A stretch of DNA of 64,000 bases from Mycolicibacterium senegalense. GTDB taxonomy: Bacteria; Actinomycetota; Actinomycetes; Mycobacteriales; Mycobacteriaceae. The position numbers were made by a program, and so were the translations under genes. The notes under the pieces are model-generated. The model was not told where the DNA came from. It was given only the letters and a program-made list of their open reading frames with translations, and ran no database searches. Of the stretch, positions 26,001 through 33,579 are shown in pieces (position 1 is the first letter of the stretch; the number at the start of each line of letters is the position of its first letter). Location: the NCBI RefSeq assembly GCF_019645875.1, contig NZ_CP081000.1:4030001-4094000 (forward strand), given 5' to 3'.

Positions 26001-26822
26001 TCAACCTTCTTTCAGGGGCGGGAAATTCGGCGGCCGTTTCTCGAAAAATGCGGTGATGCCCTCTACCAGATCCGGGCGAACCATGGACTCGTGCATCAGC
26101 TTCTCGGCCCGGTCACTCACGTCGACGACGTTGTCGTTGGCGTCGCCGTAGAGCTGGCGTTTGATCACCGCCATCGACGCCGGCGAGCAGTTGCGGGCCA
26201 GGTCCTCGGCGTACGCCAGGGCGCGCGGCAGTAGATCCTCAGGCGCGACAACCTCTTTCACCAATCCGAGCTGCTCGGCTTCTTCGGCGAAGAAGGTCCG
26301 GCCCGACAGCAACAGGTCCGCAGAGGCGCCCCAGCCGGCCAGCCGGGGCAGGATCCAGGTGATGCCGTACTCGCCGATCAGTCCCCGGCGCGGGAAGGCG
26401 GTGGCGAACTTCGCCCCGGCCGCCGCGAACCTCACGTCACACATCAGGGCGTGGGTGAGGCCGATGCCGACGCATGCGCCGTTGATGGCAGCGATGACGG
26501 GCTTGCGCAGTTCAGTGAGGAAATGCGGATGCCGTTCGCCGACGATCTTGCTGACGTCGGTGTCCTCGCTGATGCTGGCGCCGAGGTCCTGCATGGCCCC
26601 CATGTACGCGCCGGCGCAGAAGCCACGCCCGGTACCGGTCAACACCATTGCCCGGACCGCCGGATCCGCTTCGGCGCGATCGAAACCGGCATAGACGCCG
26701 GCGGAGATGTCGGCACCCCAGGAGTTCAGCCGCTCCGGGCGGTTCAGGGTGATGACGGCGACGCCGGCTTCCGTGACCTCGTAGAGAACCGCCTCGGTTC
26801 CGACACTGTCAGCAACCGTCAT
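26001..26822 (-). CDS. Enoyl-CoA hydratase/isomerase family protein
   Basis: A 273-residue crotonase. The oxyanion-hole segments are GRGFCAGAYM and INGACVGIGLTH, and RRGLIGEYGITW keeps a Glu at a position used for catalysis in hydratases. The ATG at 26822 has GGGGAGG nine bases upstream and is preferred to the ATG at 26846. It heads the six-gene leftward operon, which is preceded by operator copy 8. It probably hydrates an enoyl-CoA or opens a ring by a retro-Claisen or hydrolytic reaction; the family does not decide. Confidence 0.9.
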   Translation of the reverse strand: MTVADSVGTEAVLYEVTEAGVAVITLNRPERLNSWGADISAGVYAGFDRAEADPAVRAMVLTGTGRGFCAGAYMGAMQDLGASISEDTDVSKIVGERHPHFLTELRKPVIAAINGACVGIGLTHALMCDVRFAAAGAKFATAFPRRGLIGEYGITWILPRLAGWGASADLLLSGRTFFAEEAEQLGLVKEVVAPEDLLPRALAYAEDLARNCSPASMAVIKRQLYGDANDNVVDVSDRAEKLMHESMVRPDLVEGITAFFEKRPPNFPPLKEG

Positions 26823-26866
26823 GTGCCGATACCTCCCCGATGCCACACCCGCCGTTCAGACATACA

Positions 26867-26885
26867 TACTGTATACCTATCGGTA
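26867..26885. promoter_or_regulatory. 19-bp palindromic operator, copy 8
   Basis: TACTGTATACCTATCGGTA. It is 44 bp upstream of the crotonase that starts the leftward six-gene operon ending at 20071, linking that operon to the same regulator as region 1. Confidence 0.6.
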
Positions 26886-26934
26886 GTACATTCCGCAAGC
26901 CGGGCTTTGCTGCCGCGACCTGCGCAAAGGGTGG

Positions 26935-27942
26935 TCAGGCGTCGATCAAACCGAGCTTGCGATAAGCGGTTTCGATCTGGGTCTTCGCGGCATCCGGCAG
27001 CCACGCCTGCGGCGGGCGGGAATGCGGGTAATCACCGATCGGCAGCCCAAGCACCGAGGCCGCGTACTTGAACGCGTCGGCCCAGTGGGTGAAATAGTCG
27101 GCTCGGCCCGGATAACAGGTGAACCAGGACCCCATGTCCAGGCTGAATCGGTCCAACCCGGACTCGCGACCGAAGTCCATGGCCTCGATCAGCCGGTCCG
27201 CGTATACGAGGTCCCAGTATTCGGTGAAGATGCGACGTTGCGGGGTTTCGTAGAGGTACCCGGCCGTGCCCAGCTGGGCCGGGCAGACTATTCCCTCCCG
27301 CAGCCAACCGGCTCGGTACACCGTGGTGTCGCATTCCCAGACCGCGAGGTAGGGCGCCAGGTCATGCAGTCGACGGCTCGCCGCCGGCCGGAAGGCGCCC
27401 TCCTTGGTGGCACACACGGCCGGGACCGCCTCGGCGATCGCGGCGCTTTCGTCCGGGGTCAGCACATAACCCGACGACGGCGAGTTGAACATCCCCAGGG
27501 CGATATCGGTGCGATCGGCGATATAGGAGAAGAAGCGCAGGACGCCCTCTCCTCCATGCGCTTCCATCATGGGCGTCTGGATGTAGACGATGTCGGCACC
27601 CGCCTGCTGAGCATGCAGCGTCAACTCCAGACAGTCCTTGGCGGAGGTCGCCGCGGTGCAGGCCTGGATCACGACATGCGGATCGATGCGGCGGCCCTCT
27701 TCGATCGCCACTTCGAGCAGTTGCTTGCGCTCGGCCAGGGTCAGCGCCCAGAACTCGGCCAACCCGCTGGTACACCACAGCATCTGGTGACCGAGGTCGC
27801 CGACACAGTAGCGCACGAGGTACCGGTAGGCGGCCCAGTCGATGTCGTCGCCGTCGGTTCCACAAAACGGGGTGTAGAGCGAGTCACCGATTCCGCGCAA
27901 TGCCGAGCGAGCCCAGTCCCGCGCTTCGGCTGCTGTTGCCAT
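26935..27942 (-). CDS. Dihydrodipicolinate synthase (DapA)-family aldolase/hydratase
   Basis: A 335-residue DapA-superfamily TIM barrel. The Schiff-base Lys is in VCATKEGAF, and YIQTPMM matches the usual substrate-loop region. It is longer than biosynthetic DapA (about 300) and lies in a catabolic operon after an SDR, so a pyruvate-releasing aldolase or hydratase-aldolase is more likely than lysine synthesis. The start is the ATG at 27942, 9 bp after the SDR stop. The substrate is unknown; a 2-oxo acid from ring cleavage is a reasonable guess. Confidence 0.85.
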   Translation of the reverse strand: MATAAEARDWARSALRGIGDSLYTPFCGTDGDDIDWAAYRYLVRYCVGDLGHQMLWCTSGLAEFWALTLAERKQLLEVAIEEGRRIDPHVVIQACTAATSAKDCLELTLHAQQAGADIVYIQTPMMEAHGGEGVLRFFSYIADRTDIALGMFNSPSSGYVLTPDESAAIAEAVPAVCATKEGAFRPAASRRLHDLAPYLAVWECDTTVYRAGWLREGIVCPAQLGTAGYLYETPQRRIFTEYWDLVYADRLIEAMDFGRESGLDRFSLDMGSWFTCYPGRADYFTHWADAFKYAASVLGLPIGDYPHSRPPQAWLPDAAKTQIETAYRKLGLIDA

Positions 27943-27951
27943 TACGGCCCC

Positions 27952-28746
27952 CTAGGTGAAGTCCGAGCCACCGTCCACGTTGATGTTGGCCCCGGTCATG
28001 TACGAGTTGCGCTTGGAGGCCAGAAACGCTGCCACAGGCCCGATTTCGCTCGGCAGCCCGGCACGCGGCAGGTGGGCCGGATGCCCGAAATGTTCGTCGA
28101 TGGCCGCCATCAACGCATACGGATCGTTGCCGTCAACGCCCACCGTGTCGGCCCAACCACGCAGCGCTTCCGACGAGATACTGCCCGGCGAAACCACATT
28201 GACCATGATCTCGTCCTCGGCCAGCAACAGCGACAGATTCTTGGAGACACTGTTCACGGCCGCCTTGGCCGCGGTGTACGCCGGTAACCGGGTGCTCTGC
28301 CGCTGGGTGGAGTGCGCCGAGAAGTTGACCACGCGCGCCCACTCGGCCTTCCGCAGCCACGGCAACGCCGCCCGCACGCAGCGCACCATGCCCATCAGAC
28401 CGGCATCGAACGCCTCCTGCCACTGGTCGTCGGTCAACTCTTCGAAGTTGCCCGCAGCCCCCGGGCCGACGGTGTTGATCAGTGCGTTGAGCTCACCCCA
28501 CCGCTCGCCCACCGCGGCGAAGGCCTGCTCGACCTGGGAGCCGTCTGAGGTATCGGCGACGATCGCCACCGCCTCAGGCGACCCGAGGCGCGTCAGTTCC
28601 GTTGCGGCAGCTTCAAGTACATCACGGGAGCGCCCGACGATCGCGATCCGCGCACCGTCCTGCGCCAGACACTGCGCGGTCGCGAAGCCCATCCCGCGGC
28701 CACCGCCCACGACGACGGTGGCCGCACCCTCGAATCCGAGATCCAT
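27952..28746 (-). CDS. SDR-family oxidoreductase
   Basis: A 264-residue short-chain dehydrogenase. The cofactor loop is GGGRGMG, and the catalytic residues are Ser in NFSAHST and YTAAK. The NNAG motif is altered to INTVGPG. The ATG at 28746 is chosen over an upstream frame that reaches into the crotonase gene. It lies between the crotonase (43-bp gap) and the DapA-like gene (9-bp gap) in one operon, so a beta-hydroxyacyl-CoA or alcohol oxidation before aldol cleavage is likely. Confidence 0.87.
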   Translation of the reverse strand: MDLGFEGAATVVVGGGRGMGFATAQCLAQDGARIAIVGRSRDVLEAAATELTRLGSPEAVAIVADTSDGSQVEQAFAAVGERWGELNALINTVGPGAAGNFEELTDDQWQEAFDAGLMGMVRCVRAALPWLRKAEWARVVNFSAHSTQRQSTRLPAYTAAKAAVNSVSKNLSLLLAEDEIMVNVVSPGSISSEALRGWADTVGVDGNDPYALMAAIDEHFGHPAHLPRAGLPSEIGPVAAFLASKRNSYMTGANINVDGGSDFT

Positions 28747-28789
28747 GGCCGCAATGACTCCCCGGTCGCTTCGCCCCTGCCCGCCGGAC

Positions 28790-29551
28790 TCAGGAACCGG
28801 TCCAATTGGGGGCGCGCTTCTCGGCGAAGGCGATCGCACCCTCCTTGGCGTCGTTCGACGAGAACACCGGCCCGAGGAGTTCGCCCTGCTTCTTCCACAT
28901 CTCGTCGGCCGACCACTCCGACGACGACGCGATGATCTCCTTGGTCACCGCCACGGCCAGCGGGCCGTTGGCGGTGATGCGATCGGCGAGTTCGAGCGCA
29001 CCGTCGAGCGCCTCGCCCGGCTCGGTCAGCTTGTTGACGAATCCCCACGCCGCGGCTTCCTCGGCGGTGAAGCTGTCGCCGGTGAGCGCAAGCTCCATCG
29101 CCTTCTGGTAGGGAATGCGCTGGTGCAGCCGCAGCAGTCCGCCACCGCCGGCCACCAGGCCGCGCTTGACCTCGGGGATGCCGAACTTGGCGACCTTGGA
29201 GGCCACCACGAGATCCGTCGCGAGGACCAGCTCGGTTCCACCCGCCAGCGCGAACCCTTCGACGGCGGCGATCAGCGGCTTGCGCGGCGGGCGCTCGGTG
29301 AAACCCGCGCCGCGACCGGGAACGTAGGGCAGTTCTCCGGCAGCGAACGCCTTGAGGTCCATGCCCGCACAGAAGTTTCCGCCCGCACCGGTCACGATCG
29401 CCACCGACAGTTCAGGGGTGTCATCGAGTTCGTCCATCGCATCGGCTAGTCCCTGGACCACCGCGAGGTTGAACGCGTTGCGCGCCTCTGGGCGGTTGAT
29501 TGTGACGACGAGCGTACGACCCCGTCGTTCCGTGAGAACTGCGTCCGACAT
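28790..29551 (-). CDS. Enoyl-CoA hydratase/isomerase (crotonase)
   Basis: A 253-residue crotonase of standard length. GGNFCAGMDLKAF and EGFALAGGTEL form the oxyanion hole and CoA pocket. The second catalytic position reads KRGLVAGGGGLLRL without Glu, as in many isomerases and EchA paralogs of uncertain activity. The ATG at 29551 has an AAAGGGG upstream. It opens a three-gene operon (crotonase, SDR, DapA-like) under operator copy 9, divergent from TetR twin B. Confidence 0.9.
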   Translation of the reverse strand: MSDAVLTERRGRTLVVTINRPEARNAFNLAVVQGLADAMDELDDTPELSVAIVTGAGGNFCAGMDLKAFAAGELPYVPGRGAGFTERPPRKPLIAAVEGFALAGGTELVLATDLVVASKVAKFGIPEVKRGLVAGGGGLLRLHQRIPYQKAMELALTGDSFTAEEAAAWGFVNKLTEPGEALDGALELADRITANGPLAVAVTKEIIASSSEWSADEMWKKQGELLGPVFSSNDAKEGAIAFAEKRAPNWTGS

Positions 29552-29590
29552 CAATGCCCCTTTGCTCGCGGCCAATAACCCGGAAAAGCC

Positions 29591-29609
29591 TACTATAGGT
29601 ATTACAGTA
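29591..29609. promoter_or_regulatory. 19-bp palindromic operator, copy 9
   Basis: TACTATAGGTATTACAGTA. It is 39 bp upstream of the crotonase start and in the divergent region shared with TetR twin B, so it could serve both regulation of the operon and autoregulation. Confidence 0.6.
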
Positions 29610-29825
29610 CAAAGGCGACACCCCGTCGTTCTGACCCGAGCGACGTATCTGAGCCAACGGCGGGAGGCACCGACAGAAAGGTGACCGGTAAGGTTGACGG
29701 CGACAAGACCCCGCGACACGCGCACATAGGCGCAGTTCAGCTGGCGGCCGGCGGTAAATTCACTGCGATTGACCCGCGGCACAGGGACGGCTTGAGCAGA
29801 TTTGAATTTGATGGAGGTGCCCGCA

Positions 29826-30554
29826 GTGGCAAAGCAACCGACCGCCGAGAAACGTCAACGGCGCGAACGCGGGTCCATCAATCCCGAGGACATCATCAAG
29901 GGCGCCTTCGAACTTGCCGAGCAGGTATCGATCGACAACCTCAGCATGCCGCTACTGGGCAAACATCTGGGCGTCGGCGTCACGAGCATCTACTGGTACT
30001 TCCGCAAGAAGGACGATCTGCTCAACGCGATGACCGACCGCGCGCTCCGCGAATTCGTCGTCGCCACCCCCTATGTCGAGGCCAAGGATTGGCGCGAGTC
30101 GTTGGCCAACCATGCCAGGACCATGCGAAAAGCCTTCATGGGTAACCCGATTCTGTGTGATCTCATTCTCATTCGGTCGGCCCTGAGCCCTCGTGCCGCC
30201 CGCCTGGGTGTCCAGGAGATGGAGACCGCGATCTCCGGGCTGGTCGAGGCCGGGTTGTCGGTCGAGGACGCCTTCGACACGTACTCGGCCGTCTCGGTGC
30301 ACGTCCGCGGGTCGGTGGTGCTACACCGCCTCTACGAGAAAAACCGGGCCAACGACAACGCCCCCGGAGATTACGAAGAGACCATGGTCATCGACCCCGA
30401 AGTCACGCCGCTGTTGGCGCAGGTGACCAACGAGGGGCATCGCATCGGCGCAGCCGACGAGAAGAACTTCGAGTACGGCCTGGAGTGCATCCTGGACCAC
30501 GCGGCCGCGCGGATCGCGCAACCCACCCCTGCCGCCAAGGCCAAGCGCAAATAG
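29826..30554 (+). CDS. TetR-family regulator (twin B)
   Basis: A 242-residue TetR regulator and close paralog of the one at 9535-10233. Both have RRERGSI, then VSIDNLSMP, GVTSIYWYFR and LLNAMT/LLDAMT in the DNA-binding domain, and NPIxCDLILIR in the ligand domain. The GTG at 29826 has GGAGGT seven bases upstream and is preferred to the ATGs before it. A perfect 11-bp terminator hairpin follows. I infer that it shares the TACTGTAA-N3-TTACAGTA operator with twin A; whether they form heterodimers or answer to different ligands is open. Confidence 0.92.
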   Translation: MAKQPTAEKRQRRERGSINPEDIIKGAFELAEQVSIDNLSMPLLGKHLGVGVTSIYWYFRKKDDLLNAMTDRALREFVVATPYVEAKDWRESLANHARTMRKAFMGNPILCDLILIRSALSPRAARLGVQEMETAISGLVEAGLSVEDAFDTYSAVSVHVRGSVVLHRLYEKNRANDNAPGDYEETMVIDPEVTPLLAQVTNEGHRIGAADEKNFEYGLECILDHAAARIAQPTPAAKAKRK

Positions 30555-30617
30555 GCCCAATGCCAGCCTGAGCCGGAGTCGTGCCCCTGGCCGCTCCGGC
30601 CTCGTTCCCTCACCCCC

Positions 30618-30649
30618 ATCGCCCGGACTTGCGTTGTTGTCCGGGCGAT
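30618..30649 (+). terminator. Intrinsic terminator-like hairpin after TetR twin B
   Basis: ATCGCCCGGAC at 30618-30628 pairs perfectly with GTCCGGGCGAT at 30639-30649 across a 10-nt loop, followed by TTCGTG. It has no long T-run, as is usual for mycobacterial terminators. It lies 64 bp after the regulator stop. Confidence 0.7.
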
Positions 30650-30716
30650 TTCGTGTCTTCGGAAATCGAAAGCCGGCTACGTCCGACTCGATCTACCGGT
30701 TGTGTCATCCACGATT

Positions 30717-30736
30717 GTTACATTGACAAATGTAAC
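30717..30736. promoter_or_regulatory. Palindromic operator upstream of esterase-SDR-diiron-monooxygenase operon
   Basis: GTTACATTGACAAATGTAAC, a perfect 8-bp inverted repeat with a 4-bp centre, ending 22 bp before the assigned start of the esterase. It differs from the TACTGTAA-type operator, so this operon is likely under a different regulator. Confidence 0.55.
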
Positions 30737-30758
30737 AGTCTGTGGTGACGTAAATGGC

Positions 30759-31748
30759 GTGACCGCAGCTGCCCCACCCGACCTGCCGGCCGTTCCCAGC
30801 GGGCGTTCGCTACGCGCCGTGGTGGCAGCTACCGCCACCCGCGCGACGTTGGGTTGTCTCACCGGTGTCATTCCGATGAATCAAGCGGGCGTGTGGTTTT
30901 CCCGCGGACTGATCGCCACCATCATGGGGACGTTGGGATCGATGCCCGAGGGCACCAGGGTGATCCCGGTCCGTCAGCCCGGGCTTCGCGGTGAATGGGT
31001 GGTCGGGCCGGGGGTGAAGTTCGGTACGCGCGCCGGCTATTACGTCCACGGCAGCGCCTACGTGATCTGCTCGGCGCAGACGCACCGCAAGCTGGTGGCA
31101 CAGTTGTCCGCTGCCACCGGCCTCCCGTTTTTCTCCGTCGACTACCGCCTGGCTCCCGAACACCGATTCCCAGCCGCCGCCGATGACGTCGAAGCCGGCT
31201 ATCGCTGGTTACTCACCCAGGGTTATGCGGCATCGGACATCGTGATCGGCGCGGACTCCGCGGGTGGCCACCTGACCTGCGACCTCCTACTCGCGCATGC
31301 CGACGAACCCGGTTTCCAGCCCGCCGCAGTCGTGCTGTTCTCCCCGCTGGTCGACCTCACCATGGAGCTGGCCCTGCGGCAGGAAAGGATGCGGCGCGAC
31401 CCGGCCATGTCCGCGGGCGCCGCGCGGCAGTTGCTCGGGCTGTACACCGTGGCGCAGGACCCCGACCACCCGCGTCTACGCCTCGACTTCGCGAAAGCTG
31501 ATCGCCTGCCGCCCATGCTGGTCCAGGTCGGCGAGTTCGAAATGCTCAGCGCCGACGCCCGTCACCTCGACGCCGAGGTGAACAGGGCCGGAGGGGCGAG
31601 CACGCTGGAAGTGTGGCCCGGCATGGTACACGTTTTCCAGGCCTTGCCGCGGCTGGCACCGGAAGCACGACTCGCACTGCACCGGGCGGCGGGGTTCATC
31701 GCCTCCGCGCTGGCGGACGACCGGCTCGACCACGTGGAGGTCTGCTGA
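30759..31748 (+). CDS. Alpha/beta hydrolase (hormone-sensitive lipase / LipR-like family)
   Basis: A 329-residue hydrolase of the HSL-type carboxylesterase family. The oxyanion motif is changed to YVHGSAYV (usually HGGGY), the nucleophile elbow is GADSAGG, DYRLAPEHRFPAAADD is the family signature, and the acid and His lie near VGEFE and GMVHVFQ. The GTG at 30759 is used because the longer frame translates the palindromic operator; the ATG at IPMNQAG is another option. It overlaps the SDR gene by 1 bp. Esterase then SDR order recalls the lipR-Rv3085 part of the M. tuberculosis mymA operon; that is resemblance only. It may hydrolyse an ester formed by the monooxygenase downstream. Confidence 0.85.
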   Translation: MTAAAPPDLPAVPSGRSLRAVVAATATRATLGCLTGVIPMNQAGVWFSRGLIATIMGTLGSMPEGTRVIPVRQPGLRGEWVVGPGVKFGTRAGYYVHGSAYVICSAQTHRKLVAQLSAATGLPFFSVDYRLAPEHRFPAAADDVEAGYRWLLTQGYAASDIVIGADSAGGHLTCDLLLAHADEPGFQPAAVVLFSPLVDLTMELALRQERMRRDPAMSAGAARQLLGLYTVAQDPDHPRLRLDFAKADRLPPMLVQVGEFEMLSADARHLDAEVNRAGGASTLEVWPGMVHVFQALPRLAPEARLALHRAAGFIASALADDRLDHVEVC

Positions 31749-32605
31749 TGTTCGGATTTGACCTGCTCCTCAATGCTTTTCGCGGAGAGCGGCGCTGCAC
31801 CAACGCGAAAGCAGTGGTGACCGGCGCCGGAAGCGGCATCGGGCGGTCGTTCGCCCTTGAGCTCGCCCGGCGCGGCGGCGAGGTGATCTGTGCCGATATC
31901 GACCCGGACCGGGCCGACGAGACGGTGGAGCTGATCGGCGAACTGTCCAGCGGCAAGGGTCACGCCGTGGTATGCGACGTCTCCGATCGCAGCGCGATCG
32001 AACAGTTGGCCAAGCACGCCAACAGCATCTTCGGCGGCCCGCCGACTCTGGTGATCAACAACGCCGGCGTCGGCGTCGGCGGGAAACAGATCGGCGCCAT
32101 CGGATTCGACGACTGGGACTGGGCGCTCGGGATCAATCTCTGGGGCGTCGTGTACGGGTGTGAGGTCTTCACCCCGATCCTGCGCGAAGCCGGCCGCGGC
32201 GGGATCATCAATGTCGCCTCGGCCGCCGGTTTCGCCGCCGCGCCCTCGATGGGGCCGTACAACGTCTCCAAAGCCGGTGTGATGTCGCTGTCGGAGACGC
32301 TCGCCGCCGAGCTCGCCGGCGCGGGCGTGGCGGTGACGGTGCTGTGTCCGACCTTCGTGAAAACCAACGTGTTTCAGGACGGCCGCATCACCCCCGGCTC
32401 GATGAACCTCAGCCGGCAACTGGCTCGATGGACGGGGCTGTCTCCGGACAACGTCGCGGCGCGCACCCTCGACGCACATGACAGTGGCCGGCTGTACGTG
32501 GTGCCACAGATCGACGCGACCGTCATCTGGCATCTCAAGCGTCACTTCCCGGGCCTCTACGTCCGCGGCGCCGGACTACTCGGCCGGGTGCTCCCCAGAG
32601 ACTGA
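31748..32605 (+). CDS. SDR-family oxidoreductase
   Basis: A 285-residue short-chain dehydrogenase with TGAGSGIG, NNAGVGVGG, Ser in NVASAAG and YNVSK, all intact. It has a C-terminal extension of about 40 residues beyond the usual core, with RHFPGLYVRGAGLLGRV, possibly membrane-associated. The ATG overlaps the esterase stop. It should oxidise an alcohol released or formed by neighbouring enzymes. Operon: esterase, SDR, ferritin-like protein, monooxygenase. Confidence 0.9.
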   Translation: MFGFDLLLNAFRGERRCTNAKAVVTGAGSGIGRSFALELARRGGEVICADIDPDRADETVELIGELSSGKGHAVVCDVSDRSAIEQLAKHANSIFGGPPTLVINNAGVGVGGKQIGAIGFDDWDWALGINLWGVVYGCEVFTPILREAGRGGIINVASAAGFAAAPSMGPYNVSKAGVMSLSETLAAELAGAGVAVTVLCPTFVKTNVFQDGRITPGSMNLSRQLARWTGLSPDNVAARTLDAHDSGRLYVVPQIDATVIWHLKRHFPGLYVRGAGLLGRVLPRD

Positions 32606-32646
32606 AGCCTTCCCGACAACCGCACCTACGAACTCAAGGACGCATC

Positions 32647-33567
32647 ATGGCGATGGATCTCGACAACATGCTGCAGATGATCAAGGACCGCCAGTGGGCC
32701 CTGGTCGATATCGACTGGGACGCGCCGGGCGCCGAGCTGATCGAGCCCGAGCTGCACGCCAAGCTCAAGCCGTTCATGACCGACCTGATGTGGATCGAGA
32801 ACGTCGGCGCCCGGGGTTTCGCCGCCCTGGCCAAGAAGGCACCGAATCCGACGCTCAAGAGCATCTATGAACATTTCCACGCCGAAGAGCAGAAGCACGC
32901 CAACGCCGAACTCGCCTTGATGCGCCGGTGGGGCATGCTCGAAGACGACGAGATCCCGCCGCCGAACGTCAACGTGCAGCTGGTCATCAACTGGCTGGAC
33001 AAGCACTCCGACGGGATGGGCCTGACCTTCCTGGGCACCGTCATCCCGATGCTGGAGGTGGCGCTCGACGGGGCGCTGATCAAGTTCATCACCGACGAGG
33101 TCAAGGATCCGGTGGCACAGGAGGTGTTCAAACGCATCAACTCCGATGAGTCGCGGCACCTGGCCGTCGACTTCGAGGTGATGGACATCCTCGGGCATGC
33201 CGACATGCGCAAGCTGCTCATCGAGCTGGTCGGCGGCTGGATCAAACCCACGTTCCTGGTCGGTGTGCTCAGCTACTTCCCGCTGTTGAACAAGATGCGC
33301 GACAACATCGTCGCCATGGGCGTCAACGAAGACCGGCTGTACCAGGCGATGCGCAGGTTCCAAAGTGTGGGCGAGCGAAGCGAATTCGCCCGCCGGCTGC
33401 CGATGTACCGGATCATCTCGTGGCAGAGCCGCAAGGTGATCGACCGGACTTCCAAGTACCACTGGCTGGCGGATTCACTGGTCAAGATCACCGGCGCGAT
33501 TCCGATGTCCCTGGTCCAGAACTCGCCCACCTGGTCGCAGGAACTGACCTACGAACCCGTCGCCTGA
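32647..33567 (+). CDS. Ferritin-like diiron carboxylate protein
   Basis: A 306-residue protein with the residues of a diiron four-helix bundle: E51 (WIEN), E81-x2-H84 (EEQKH), E137 (PMLEVAL) and E168-x2-H171 (DESRH). The spacing fits the ferritin-like/ribonucleotide-reductase-like superfamily, in which members oxidise, desaturate or hydroxylate substrates with O2. The remaining C-terminal half is basic and hydrophobic, with GVLSYFPLL. Homologs are often labelled simply as reductase or hypothetical. Its position between an SDR and a Baeyer-Villiger-type monooxygenase (12 bp before it) suggests an oxygenase role in the same pathway; this is unproven. Confidence 0.8.
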   Translation: MAMDLDNMLQMIKDRQWALVDIDWDAPGAELIEPELHAKLKPFMTDLMWIENVGARGFAALAKKAPNPTLKSIYEHFHAEEQKHANAELALMRRWGMLEDDEIPPPNVNVQLVINWLDKHSDGMGLTFLGTVIPMLEVALDGALIKFITDEVKDPVAQEVFKRINSDESRHLAVDFEVMDILGHADMRKLLIELVGGWIKPTFLVGVLSYFPLLNKMRDNIVAMGVNEDRLYQAMRRFQSVGERSEFARRLPMYRIISWQSRKVIDRTSKYHWLADSLVKITGAIPMSLVQNSPTWSQELTYEPVA

Positions 33568-33579
33568 AGGATGCCCGAC

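Noticed and set aside
30717..30758. Upstream start (30702) for the esterase
   Set aside because: It would translate the perfect palindrome as protein; no Shine-Dalgarno sequence is present and the extra residues have no family similarity.
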